From Methylomarinum sp. (lineage in GTDB: Bacteria; Pseudomonadota; Gammaproteobacteria; Methylococcales; Methylomonadaceae): a DNA stretch of 6,368 nucleotides. Made by a program: the position numbers and the translations under genes. Below are positions 1-5,843 of the stretch, one piece after another (the stretch's first letter is position 1; every line of letters begins with the position of its first letter). The stretch is from the NCBI GenBank assembly GCA_013139755.1, contig WTAG01000142.1, forward strand, positions 1 to 6,368. Direction: 5' to 3'. The notes under the pieces were generated by a model. The model searched no databases, had not been told where the DNA came from, and saw only the letters and a program-made list of their open reading frames with translations.

Positions 1-852
1 GAAAGTTATAGTGAAGATGTTTTATCGGCAGAAGCTGCTGCAAATGGTGATATTTTATTATGTCGAACTCTTCCTAAAACTGATTTAGAAATATCTCTAC
101 CCTATGATGCAGATTGCATTCAGCAAACCCTAACAGCGCCAAGAGATGCTGAAATTATAAGTATCGATAAAATTGCAGAACGTACATTAAAAGTTGTATT
201 GCAATTACAAGATGACCCTGAAGTAGGACTGGCATTTGATTTTGAACCTGGACAATTTGTTGAATTAGAAATTGCGGATTTAAACCTAATGCGAGCTTAT
301 TCTATAGCCAATATCCCCAATTGGGAGGGGCGTTTAGAATTTTTAATTCGCTTACAACCTAATGGTAAATTCTCTGAATTTTTACAAAATAGCGCGGTTG
401 GTCAACATGTTTTAGTTCATTCACCATCAGGTGCTTTTGTGCTTAACAAGCAAAGTTCAAATCCACGTTGTTTTATAGCTGGTGGCACAGGACTGTCACC
501 GTTCCTATCTATTCTTAGTCGGATGGCTGAATGGGCAGAAGACCACCCAACCCATTTATTACTAGGGGTTAATAAAGAAGCAGAAATACTTTGCCAGGAA
601 GAACTAGCAACACTAAAGCAAAGTTTACCTCTCTTAAGCTATGAAATTTGTGTATGGAAGCCAGAAAATAATTGGCAAGGATTTATAGGTACACCAGTCG
701 ATGCATTTAAAGCTTTTCTTGAAAAAAACGGGCCAGAAATAGATGTCTATCTTTGCGGCCCACCTATTTTAGTGGAATCATCAACTCATGCAGCATTAGA
801 AGCTGGGGTAAATAACGATCATATCTATAGTGAGCGCTTCGTTTCTTCTTAG
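1..852 (+). CDS. mmoC: Soluble methane monooxygenase-type reductase (component C), 5'-truncated
   Basis: The frame is open from base 1 to TAG at 850-852, giving 283 residues, so the start lies upstream of the window. By family, the protein passes electrons from NADH through FAD and a [2Fe-2S] cluster to the monooxygenase hydroxylase in the cytoplasm. The visible part begins inside the ferredoxin domain: C21, in LLCRTLPKTDLEI, matches the fourth cluster cysteine of MmoC, and the other three cysteines (about 60 missing residues) are off the window. Next come the FAD-binding motif R98-A-Y-S101, the NAD-binding glycine motif GGTGLSP (161-167) and the C-terminal motif YLCGPP with C252. The phrases EGRLEFLIR and FEPGQF are close to my recollection of Methylococcus MmoC. 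The extrapolated full length of about 344 residues fits that family. The gene usually closes the mmoXYBZDC operon, which suits the hairpin and convergent gene that follow. Phenol or alkene monooxygenase reductases are the main alternative; the PKTDLEI stretch favours MmoC. Confidence 0.85.
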   Translation, partial: ESYSEDVLSAEAAANGDILLCRTLPKTDLEISLPYDADCIQQTLTAPRDAEIISIDKIAERTLKVVLQLQDDPEVGLAFDFEPGQFVELEIADLNLMRAYSIANIPNWEGRLEFLIRLQPNGKFSEFLQNSAVGQHVLVHSPSGAFVLNKQSSNPRCFIAGGTGLSPFLSILSRMAEWAEDHPTHLLLGVNKEAEILCQEELATLKQSLPLLSYEICVWKPENNWQGFIGTPVDAFKAFLEKNGPEIDVYLCGPPILVESSTHAALEAGVNNDHIYSERFVSS

Positions 853-885
853 TGCTGAAGTTATTAATATAAAGGTTATTGTTTG

Positions 886-914
886 GAAGTGCATCTTTTA
901 AGATGATGTACTTC
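886..914 (+). terminator. Weak terminator-like hairpin after the mmoC-like gene
   Basis: GAAGTGCATC (886-895) pairs with GATGTACTTC (905-914) over 10 positions, with one G-T wobble and a 9-base loop, 33 bases after the reductase stop codon. No clean T-run follows, so intrinsic termination is uncertain. The position, between convergent genes, supports some end-of-transcript role. An outer pair, GCTGAAG (854-860) with CTTCAGC (918-924), could extend the fold. Confidence 0.4.
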
Positions 915-918
915 GTTC

Positions 919-997
919 TTCAGCGCAGCCTATATCAACAGACTTAATCGAACACATTCGTAAATTAATTTTAAGTTTAAGGCAATGAGGCGCTGAA
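919..997. repeat. 8-bp inverted repeat TTCAGCGC / GCGCTGAA in the convergent intergenic gap
   Basis: TTCAGCGC at 919-926 is exactly mirrored by GCGCTGAA at 990-997, with a small CGAA-CACA-TTCG hairpin (949-960) between them. It lies in the 200-base gap between the reductase gene and the convergent integrase. I see no coding sequence here. The inverted repeat may be a transcript-end structure or a remnant recombination site; it lacks the RYYYAAC/GTTRRRY cores expected of attC. Confidence 0.3.
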
Positions 998-1052
998 TAT
1001 TAACAGGCTCAAAACAGCCATAAGCGGACCAAGAAGAAATAAACATCTTACA

Positions 1053-2482
1053 TCATTCCTGATCAAAATCTAGTGGGCTCTTTGTTTGTTTCAATGTTCT
1101 GCTTTGCACAGTATGCGTATAAATCATAGTTGTTCTCACATCACTATGCCCTAAAAGTTCTTGAATCGTTCGAATATCATAATTAGCCTGTAATAAATGA
1201 CTAGCAAATGAATGGCGAAGCGTATGAGCCGTTGCCCGTTTAGTTATTCGTGCATCATTAACCGCTCGTTTGATTGCCTTTGAAACCACAGTTTCATGAA
1301 TATGATAACGTCGTTTTTCTTTTGTTTCAGATAATAGAGTCAATGACTTCGCTGGAAAAAACCACTGCCAGATAAACTCTTTTGCCGCATTATTATATTT
1401 ACGATCTAATTGAGCTGGCAAAAACGTACCTGAGAATTTGGCTTTTAAATCAGCATCATGAATTGCCGCTACTTTCTGTAACTGTTTTTGTAAATCTGGA
1501 GCAATACTTTGTGGCAAAGGTACGGTTCGATCTTTCCCCCCCCCTTACCATCATGAATCGTAACGAGACCAGCATCAAAATTAAAATCTTGCACCCGTAA
1601 CTTCAAACACTCAAAAAGTCTTAATCCGCAACCATAAAGTAATTTAGCAACCAAGTTGACGGGATAGTCTAAATGATCAAAAATAAGATCAATTTCATCC
1701 CGAGATAACACCACAGGAATATAAGGTTTTCGCTTAGCCCTGACAACACCTTTAATTTCACCAAACTCCTGTTTAAGCACATGCTTAAATAAAAACAACA
1801 ACGAATTAAATGCCAGATTCTGGCTAGCTGCAGAGACTTGTTTTTCAACAGCCAGAAACGTTAAAAAATCAATCACATCCTGCTGTGAAAGTGTTTGGTA
1901 ATCTTTGCTTTTAGTAAATGTTTGTAATTGACGTATATACCCTCGGTAAGCCTTGAGTGTTTTAGGAGAATAATGGCGAATTTTAATTTCATTAACCAAT
2001 TGATCAAACACAAACACCCAGCTGCTCCCTGTGTTCTCAGCTATGTGATTAGCCAATAATGAATGAGATCTAGCTCGGGCTGAATAATTAGACCCTTGAT
2101 TTGGTTGAACCTCAGAAGAATGACCACCATGATCCTCGCTACGGTTTAAAATTAACTGATTGGAATTTACATTTTGCTGAGAGGGTATAGAAATACCACT
2201 AGCCTTAAGGAGTTGATGCTCAGAATCAGCATGCATTTTTAAAAACAAAGATACTGAATGTTTAGCCTGGTTTTGTTGTTGTACAGACTGATCTTTATCC
2301 TGTAATTTCTGCACAAACAAAGATAAACTACCCGAGCGAAAAACATCATGCTGGTACTTATGACAAAAGTCCCAATAGAACCGCAGCCACTTTTTATAAA
2401 CAGCCCTATCTTTATCAGAAAAGGACTTACTCAGCAAAAGATCATTAAATTTTTGGATTAAAAGATCAGGAAGTTTAAGCAT
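1053..2482 (-). pseudogene. intI: Integron-type tyrosine recombinase (IntI-like), frameshifted at a G9 tract
   Basis: Tyrosine recombinases of this type insert and excise gene cassettes at attI and attC sites. Two - strand frames join into one protein: 2482 down to the G tract (about 315 residues) and then on to the stop at 1053. Removing two G (or adding one) restores [12 protein letters not shown], matching the family's GKGxKDR, and gives about 475 residues. Catalytic residues are R288 (GCGLRLFE) and K313 (HDGKG) in the first part. In the second part, counted from Leu at 1517, they are H98 and R101 (HTLRHSF), H124 (LLGHSD) and Y133 (MIYTH). The stretch [12 protein letters not shown] followed by KRRYHIHE resembles the extra domain specific to IntI, and the C-terminus has the typical SPLD. 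IntI is usually 320-340 residues; here about 150 extra N-terminal residues form a second SAM-like helical segment (about 20-86) and a polar linker. ATG at 2480-2482 has no clear ribosome binding site. I cannot tell a true mutation from a homopolymer sequencing error. Confidence 0.85.
1536..1544 (-). repeat. Nine-base poly-G tract (C9 on + strand) causing the intI frameshift
   Basis: Nine consecutive C on the + strand (G on the coding strand) sit in the codons for the GKGGK motif. Seven or ten G would keep the reading frame; nine shifts it by two. Seven G gives exactly the canonical motif spacing. Runs of this length are prone to replication slippage and also to base-calling and assembly errors, so the shift may be phase variation, decay or an artefact. 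Confidence 0.85.
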
Positions 2483-2495
2483 GAATGTTAATCAT

Positions 2496-2534
2496 AAACT
2501 AGTTACCATGTTATTAATGTATGTTATCTAGTTT
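2496..2534. promoter_or_regulatory. AAACTAG / CTAGTTT dyad upstream of intI
   Basis: AAACTAG (2496-2502) is mirrored exactly by CTAGTTT (2528-2534), starting 14 bases upstream of the intI start codon. Two direct copies of ATGTTAT (2508-2514 and 2521-2527) lie between the arms. The spot is where an intI operator, promoter or the accessory integrase-binding repeats of an attI site would lie. I see no LexA-type CTGT-N8-ACAG box. The dyad is visible; its role is inference. Confidence 0.3.
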
Positions 2535-2544
2535 AGTATTACAA

Positions 2545-2590
2545 GCCTAACGGCTTTTCTATTGCCAAATCATTGGGGTTGGCGTTAGAA
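2545..2590 (+). other. attC/attI-like recombination site beside intI
   Basis: GCCTAAC (2545-2551) fits the integron inverse core RYYYAAC exactly, and GTTAGAA (2584-2590) fits the core GTTRRRY at six of seven positions. CTAACG (2547-2552) pairs perfectly with CGTTAG (2583-2588). An inner stem CCAA-ATCA-TTGG (2565-2576) gives the two-box fold typical of attC. At 46 bp it is shorter than most attC sites, and it starts 62 bp from the intI start codon, on the side where attI belongs. It may be an attI, an attC abutting attI, or a degenerate remnant. The expected cut would fall between G2584 and T2585. I found no second matching site downstream. Confidence 0.45.
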
Positions 2591-3007
2591 TAACTAGCCC
2601 CGAGACAATAACTTGTTATTTGTTTCCTGCGAGAGCCAGTAGCAGAAAAGAAATTCATTGCTTGAAAGAGCTGAAGCTGAGTGCTGTGAAGCCAGTTTGG
2701 TTTGAAAAAAGTAAGCTCGATGCGGTGAATATAATCCTAAGAAAAAGCAGGATTCGACGTGGAAAAGTAGGATGTCGCTTTTTCAAAGTCCGTAGCGAAA
2801 ATAAGATTAAAACGAAAGAGCAGAAAGAATCAAAGCTGAGTTTTGATGTTTGCAGCGTTGGGTGTGGATAATGAAAAGCTTAGGCGTCTCTTAACGAAAC
2901 CAAGGAAAGAGTAAACAGAACTTAAAGCTACATCTATATTGATAAAACAAAACACGATTATTTTGGTGTTAGAGTGAATATTTAATTCTTTTTTAGGTGA
3001 ATAAAAA
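2591..3007. other. Gene-poor region between intI and the exported-protein gene
   Basis: No convincing gene lies in these 417 bases. The only long open frame (2620-2871, TTG start, 83 residues, very Lys/Arg-rich) has no ribosome binding site or recognisable domain. The stretch has several inverted repeats: AATAAC-TT-GTTATT near 2604-2618, AATCCT/AGGATT (2733-2754), GAAAAAGC/GCTTTTTC (2741-2784) and ATCAAA/TTTGAT (2829-2847). GTTGGGT (2857-2863) fits the attC core GTTRRRY but has no matching inverse core upstream. The region may be the leader of the next gene, a degenerate cassette, or a small structured RNA. Confidence 0.4.
2733..2784. repeat. Nested inverted repeats (possible RNA hairpin)
   Basis: AATCCT (2733-2738) mirrors AGGATT (2749-2754), and GAAAAAGC (2741-2748) mirrors GCTTTTTC (2777-2784). 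CGAC (2755-2758) can pair with GTCG (2774-2777), extending the second stem across a 6-base bulge. The two folds overlap and exclude each other, which would allow alternative structures if transcribed. No known RNA family was recognised. Confidence 0.3.
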
Positions 3008-4318
3008 ATGATTGCGAAATACTTAATGAAAAAAATCTTACATTATTTTATATTTCTGTGTGTGGTATTTATTTATCCATCTACAATTTTTGCAAAAAAT
3101 AATTATATCGTTTGGCCTCCAGAAAACGAAAGTGGTACGTTTTATCTTTCTACTGAAAAAAATAAATATAATAATCGTTTTCCGAGAAAAGGCTATTTAA
3201 GAGCAATGACGCCTATTACTATCAAAGAGAATAACGGAAAAATTGTATCAAGATGGCTTCATGAAGTTTCTGGAGGCAATGAATTTAGGTATCTCGAATT
3301 TATTAGTTCGTCTGGTGCATATGGCTATATCAAAGAGAGTAGTGTGAAGCCATTGAACCAGCTATCAATTAAACGAAAAAAAGACTTACTTAGAGAAGGT
3401 TATAGCAACATAATAATTCCATTACACCCATTAAAAGAAGTTAGTATCTATAGGGTAAATGGTTCAGGTAAACTAATTAAAAAGCATAGTTTCTCTAGGT
3501 CAAGTCATGATTTAGTTGTATCAAATGGAAATAAAAAGAAGGTTGAAACCTCAATTGGCGTAAGAAAGCAACTTCTGGAGGCTAGTTACTTCATGTTGTT
3601 AGCTGATGGTTCATATAAAATAACTAGTGGTTGGTTAGATAATAGTGAAAATACAAAATTGTTTGATGTATTTCCTGTAACCAGTATAAATAGTTCCAAA
3701 ATAAATGAGAAATTAAACCAATCTTTTTTAGGAAAAGTAAAAAACTTGTGGGAGCATTGGATAAATAATTACGATGATAATAAATTAGCAAGTGCTATGA
3801 AAAAGGAATGTGATAGTGAAGTAAATATGAGTTTTGATGTTAAGTTATCTGGAGAAACACCGGTCTCATTAGTTAAGCTTTCCGGAGGCGCTACTGGAAA
3901 AATAACATATCAATTTCCTCGTGGATATAGGTATAAGACTGCACTTTTTGAAGATTTAGAACGAAATAGTAATATTAAAGTATTGAAAACTATTAAATGC
4001 AAAAATAACTCAACAAGTGATTGGTATGCGGACAGAGTTGTGTTTGTAAGAAATAAAGATAAATTTGAATTATTTCAAGATGGAATATCCAAAAAAATGG
4101 ATCAGTATTTTGAAACACCAAGTGCTACTGGGCCATTAAGAAAAAGAGAAAAAATGATTCAACTAAAAACTTTGGATAGTTCAAAAAAAGATTACTATTC
4201 TGCATTCTATAAGCTTAATAACTATATAAATGCGTCTATTTATAATAAGCTCGAATTAGACAGTATAGATAAAATCCGTTTAAATACGGTGGTTCTGGAA
4301 CAAATAGTTGAGTTTTAA
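3008..4318 (+). CDS. Exported protein of unknown function (436 aa)
   Basis: I do not recognise this family. ATG at 3008 is preceded by AGGTGA (2995-3000) at 7 bases, a good ribosome binding site; the internal Met7 has none. The N-terminus is a signal peptide: K8-K9, a hydrophobic core (about 13-23), and a likely cut after A29 (STIFA|KNN). C18 is not in a lipobox, so a soluble periplasmic or secreted protein is more likely than a lipoprotein. Residues about 58-116, ending in GAYGYIKESSVKPL, look like a bacterial SH3-type beta domain. A second such segment may lie near 190-225 (LLADGSYKITSGWLD). The rest is Lys/Asn/Ser-rich, with no catalytic motif I can name. The mature protein has only two cysteines, C268 and C331, which could form a disulfide. 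There is no transmembrane segment after the signal. The gene stands alone between a gene-poor leader and a terminator-like hairpin and is notably AT-rich, as acquired genes often are. Its place beside an integrase suggests cargo, but no attC flanks its 3' end. Confidence 0.8.
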   Translation: MIAKYLMKKILHYFIFLCVVFIYPSTIFAKNNYIVWPPENESGTFYLSTEKNKYNNRFPRKGYLRAMTPITIKENNGKIVSRWLHEVSGGNEFRYLEFISSSGAYGYIKESSVKPLNQLSIKRKKDLLREGYSNIIIPLHPLKEVSIYRVNGSGKLIKKHSFSRSSHDLVVSNGNKKKVETSIGVRKQLLEASYFMLLADGSYKITSGWLDNSENTKLFDVFPVTSINSSKINEKLNQSFLGKVKNLWEHWINNYDDNKLASAMKKECDSEVNMSFDVKLSGETPVSLVKLSGGATGKITYQFPRGYRYKTALFEDLERNSNIKVLKTIKCKNNSTSDWYADRVVFVRNKDKFELFQDGISKKMDQYFETPSATGPLRKREKMIQLKTLDSSKKDYYSAFYKLNNYINASIYNKLELDSIDKIRLNTVVLEQIVEF

Positions 4319-4330
4319 TATTAAGAATAC

Positions 4331-4354
4331 TTTGGCAGTGAAAGGAACGCCAAA
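4331..4354 (+). terminator. Small hairpin just after the exported-protein gene
   Basis: TTTGGC (4331-4336) pairs with GCCAAA (4349-4354) across a 12-base loop, 12 bases after the stop codon. No T-run follows directly, so at best it is a weak terminator or mRNA-end stabiliser. Confidence 0.25.
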
Positions 4355-4462
4355 TATGGATTTTGTATGTGTAAAAACAAAACGAAAAGTGCAAGTTCTA
4401 AATTTTTTAACCTAGAAAGGCTTATCCTATCAATGAAAGTTTGGACGACTGTCCCTATATTG

Positions 4463-4506
4463 AAAACCCCGAAGAGCAAGAGAAGAGATGGGGTTTTACT
4501 TTTTTT
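4463..4506 (+). terminator. Rho-independent-like terminator
   Basis: AAAACCCC (4463-4470) pairs perfectly with GGGGTTTT (4490-4497), with a 19-base purine-rich loop, followed by ACT and a T-run to about 4506. The loop is longer than usual, but the stem and T-run are right for an intrinsic terminator ending transcription from the exported-protein gene, about 145 bases after its stop. Confidence 0.55.
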
Positions 4507-4520
4507 ATTATAACAAGCAA

Positions 4521-4605
4521 AATCAACTTACCTCAATTCTTCTTGATATGAAGTTTATCTTGGTGAAAATAGTCCATCGTCCTGCAGTCTTGACGCTGAA
4601 TACAG
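4521..4605 (+). repeat. Diverged direct repeat, copy 1
   Basis: This 85-bp segment matches 4739-4824 in the same orientation at roughly three-quarters identity by eye. Shared blocks are AATCAACTT, ATTCTTCT, AAGTTTATCTTG, GCAGT and TGACGCTGAATACAG. The two copies begin 218 bp apart. Confidence 0.7.
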
Positions 4606-4637
4606 GAAAACTTTGGGGTCAGAAAACTTTGGGGTCA
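4606..4637 (+). repeat. Perfect tandem duplication of a 16-mer
   Basis: GAAAACTTTGGGGTCA occurs twice head to tail (4606-4621 and 4622-4637) with no mismatch, directly after copy 1 of the longer repeat. The lack of divergence suggests a recent slippage or insertion event. Confidence 0.85.
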
Positions 4638-4718
4638 AGTCTTGTATTTTGCATGTGGCGAGTGAAAAGCAGAGCAAAGAGCAGAATGAGTGAGGACGAA
4701 AGTGAAACCTGAGATCTA

Positions 4719-4737
4719 CCAAGTTCTTATAACTTGG
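4719..4737. repeat. Perfect 7-bp hairpin CCAAGTT / AACTTGG
   Basis: CCAAGTT (4719-4725) and AACTTGG (4731-4737) form a perfect stem with a 5-base loop, immediately before copy 2 of the direct repeat. A related inverted pair, ATAACTTG (4729-4736) and CAAGTTAT (4825-4832), brackets copy 2. No T-run follows, so it is not an obvious terminator; it may mark the end of a small element. Confidence 0.45.
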
Positions 4738-4738
4738 C

Positions 4739-4824
4739 AATCAACTTGCCTTTATTCTTCTAATGCAAAGTTTATCTTGCTGAAAGTAGTAAGCTCTTAT
4801 TCGCAGTTGTGACGCTGAATACAG
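4739..4824 (+). repeat. Diverged direct repeat, copy 2
   Basis: This is the second copy of the repeat at 4521-4605. It ends 38 bases before the DoxX-like gene, so any promoter for that gene must lie in or just after this copy. The 133 bases between the copies hold the 16-mer tandem and the hairpin, consistent with an insertion that duplicated or landed in the repeat. Confidence 0.7.
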
Positions 4825-4862
4825 CAAGTTATTTAATGGTTATACGTAAATAAGGCAGGAAA

Positions 4863-5243
4863 TTGAACGCAGTATTCATATCAAGAATTATTGTTAGTCT
4901 ATCGTGGGTATTCCACGGTTTAGTACCTAAATTAATTTATATTGCACCTCTAGAATATGAAATAACGAGTAGTCTGGGCTTCTCCAATAGCACGACATTA
5001 TTCTTGATAAAGTTTGCTGGTATCTCAGAGATAATCTTTGGTTTAGTTTTTTTTCAATTCTATAAAAACAGGTTTGTTGTAGCTTCAAGCATTGTCGGGT
5101 TATTATTCCTCATCGTTGCAGTGGCTGTTTTAACTCCTCATTTATTGTTTGAGGCATTCAACCCAATTACAACAAATATACCTTTAATAGGGTTAAGTTT
5201 AATACTTTGGTCAAACTGCAATGTTACAAAAAAAAACGTATAA
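4863..5243 (+). CDS. DoxX-like small integral membrane protein
   Basis: The 126-residue protein is very hydrophobic, with four likely membrane helices at about 5-24, 44-65, 71-91 and 103-117. The N-terminal pattern RIIVSLSWVFHGLVPKL (residues 8-24) is characteristic of the DoxX-like family, whose biochemical role is mostly unknown; members occur in oxidative-stress and metal-related gene clusters. The start must be TTG at 4863: an in-frame TAA lies at 4851-4853 and no ATG or GTG intervenes. TAAGG (4851-4855) lies 7 bases upstream as a ribosome binding site, with AGGA closer in. It points the same way as the next two genes and may be cotranscribed with the exported protein 139 bases downstream. 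Family assignment is fairly sure; function is not. Confidence 0.7.
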   Translation: MNAVFISRIIVSLSWVFHGLVPKLIYIAPLEYEITSSLGFSNSTTLFLIKFAGISEIIFGLVFFQFYKNRFVVASSIVGLLFLIVAVAVLTPHLLFEAFNPITTNIPLIGLSLILWSNCNVTKKNV

Positions 5244-5325
5244 CCAATGGCTGGTATCGATCAATAACATACGTCCAATTACACGTTTCAAATCAAACCT
5301 ACCAATTACAAACATACAAGTTTTT

Positions 5326-5355
5326 ATTGATAATAATTATCAATTGGTATATTTT
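5326..5355 (+). promoter_or_regulatory. Palindromic operator-like site with a possible promoter
   Basis: ATTGATAAT (5326-5334) and ATTATCAAT (5336-5344) form a perfect 9-bp dyad around a single central A. A -35-like TTGATA (5327-5332) lies within it, with TATATT (5348-5353, 15-bp spacing) or TATTTT (5350-5355, 17-bp spacing) as the -10. A regulator bound to the dyad would block this promoter. The site is 38 bases before the next start codon. It does not match copper-responsive CueR or CsoR operators as I know them. The palindrome is certain; promoter use is inference. Confidence 0.4.
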
Positions 5356-5382
5356 AAAAAAAGACTTTCTTTAGAGATAAAA

Positions 5383-5748
5383 ATGAAACAACAAGGCTTT
5401 TCCATTTTACTAATACTTATGATGCTGATAACGCCTATTGCGTCTGCATTTGAGCATTGTGAAAACATGGGTATGTCCAATTATTTATCTGCTAGCCAAA
5501 GTTTAACCCTGTCTACTCATGACAACAGCACTTTAAATCATCAACAAATATTTAAAGGGCAATCGAACATGGATTGTCAAAACAGCAGTAGCTGTACAAC
5601 CCATGTTTGTAGTGGTTATGGCATTATATCGACTGCTTTAAGCTTTAATATTGTGCTCTCTTTGTATTATTCAAACTCTGGATACACATCTCTTTATAGT
5701 ACAGAGATACTCCCTGCCTTAAGACCTCCAAAATCAGTCCTCTCATAG
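5383..5748 (+). CDS. Small exported Cys/His/Met-bearing protein, putative metal-binding
   Basis: The 121-residue protein begins at ATG 5383, with AGAG (5373-5376) 6 bases upstream. This start puts a signal peptide at the N-terminus (MKQQGFSILLILMMLITPIASA, cut after A22). The frame is open back to an ATG at 5221 inside the DoxX-like gene, but that would bury the signal peptide behind 54 unrelated residues. The mature part carries C26, M29, M31, H46, H53, M63, C65, C71, H74 and C76, including DCQNSSSCTTHVC. These are plausible soft-metal ligands, such as for copper. A hydrophobic stretch (about 80-96) and an RPP near the C-terminus (ALRPPKSVLS) recall the small proteins of DUF2946 type found next to CusABC/CzcCBA-type efflux genes. 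That link is an impression, supported by the TolC-family gene downstream. It may bind or deliver metal in the periplasm; the function is inferred. Confidence 0.65.
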   Translation: MKQQGFSILLILMMLITPIASAFEHCENMGMSNYLSASQSLTLSTHDNSTLNHQQIFKGQSNMDCQNSSSCTTHVCSGYGIISTALSFNIVLSLYYSNSGYTSLYSTEILPALRPPKSVLS

Positions 5749-5843
5749 AGGATTTGTGAGCTATTATTTATTTAATAGATATGGCTTCTACAAGATTAGC
5801 TTGATTTATTTTATATTTTAGCTGATAAAAGCCCAACCTCTAT

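Larger units (their letters stand above)
4319..4862. other. Gene-free region rich in repeats
   Basis: These 544 bases contain no supported gene. Two overlapping open frames near 4488-4740, one on each strand, lack ribosome binding sites and lie across repeats. The region holds the two hairpins above, a diverged direct repeat pair (4521-4605 and 4739-4824), a perfect 16-bp tandem duplication (4606-4637) and a hairpin (4719-4737). The text GGGGTCAAGTCTTGTATTTT (4631-4650) reminds me of sequence often seen beside REP-associated (Y1/IS200-like) transposase genes, but no transposase is present. The best reading is debris of a mobile element. Confidence 0.4.

Noticed and set aside
1382..1600. 72-residue open frame on + strand
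   Set aside because: Lies antisense to the conserved integrase coding sequence; a shadow of it.
2483..2544. LexA/SOS box controlling intI
   Set aside because: No CTGT-N8-ACAG-like sequence is visible; only the AAACTAG/CTAGTTT dyad is present.
2620..2871. 83-residue open frame on + strand
   Set aside because: TTG start without a ribosome binding site, strongly Lys/Arg-biased composition, no domain, and it runs through several inverted repeats. More likely non-coding.
2857..2974. GTTGGGT (2857) and GTTAGAG (2968) as cassette boundaries
   Set aside because: GTTGGGT fits the core consensus and GTTAGAG fits only six of seven positions, but neither has a matching inverse core or stem at attC-like distance, so a cassette array is not supported.
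4319..4510. attC site at the 3' end of the exported-protein gene
   Set aside because: The hairpins here are terminator-like and lack RYYYAAC/GTTRRRY cores, so the gene cannot be called an integron cassette.
4488..4740. Two overlapping open frames, one on each strand
   Set aside because: They overlap each other and the repeat structures, lack ribosome binding sites and show no recognisable protein pattern.
5221..5382. Longer start (ATG 5221) for the small exported protein
   Set aside because: It would add 54 residues ahead of a clear signal peptide, overlap the DoxX-like gene and cross a perfect palindrome. ATG 5383 has a ribosome binding site.
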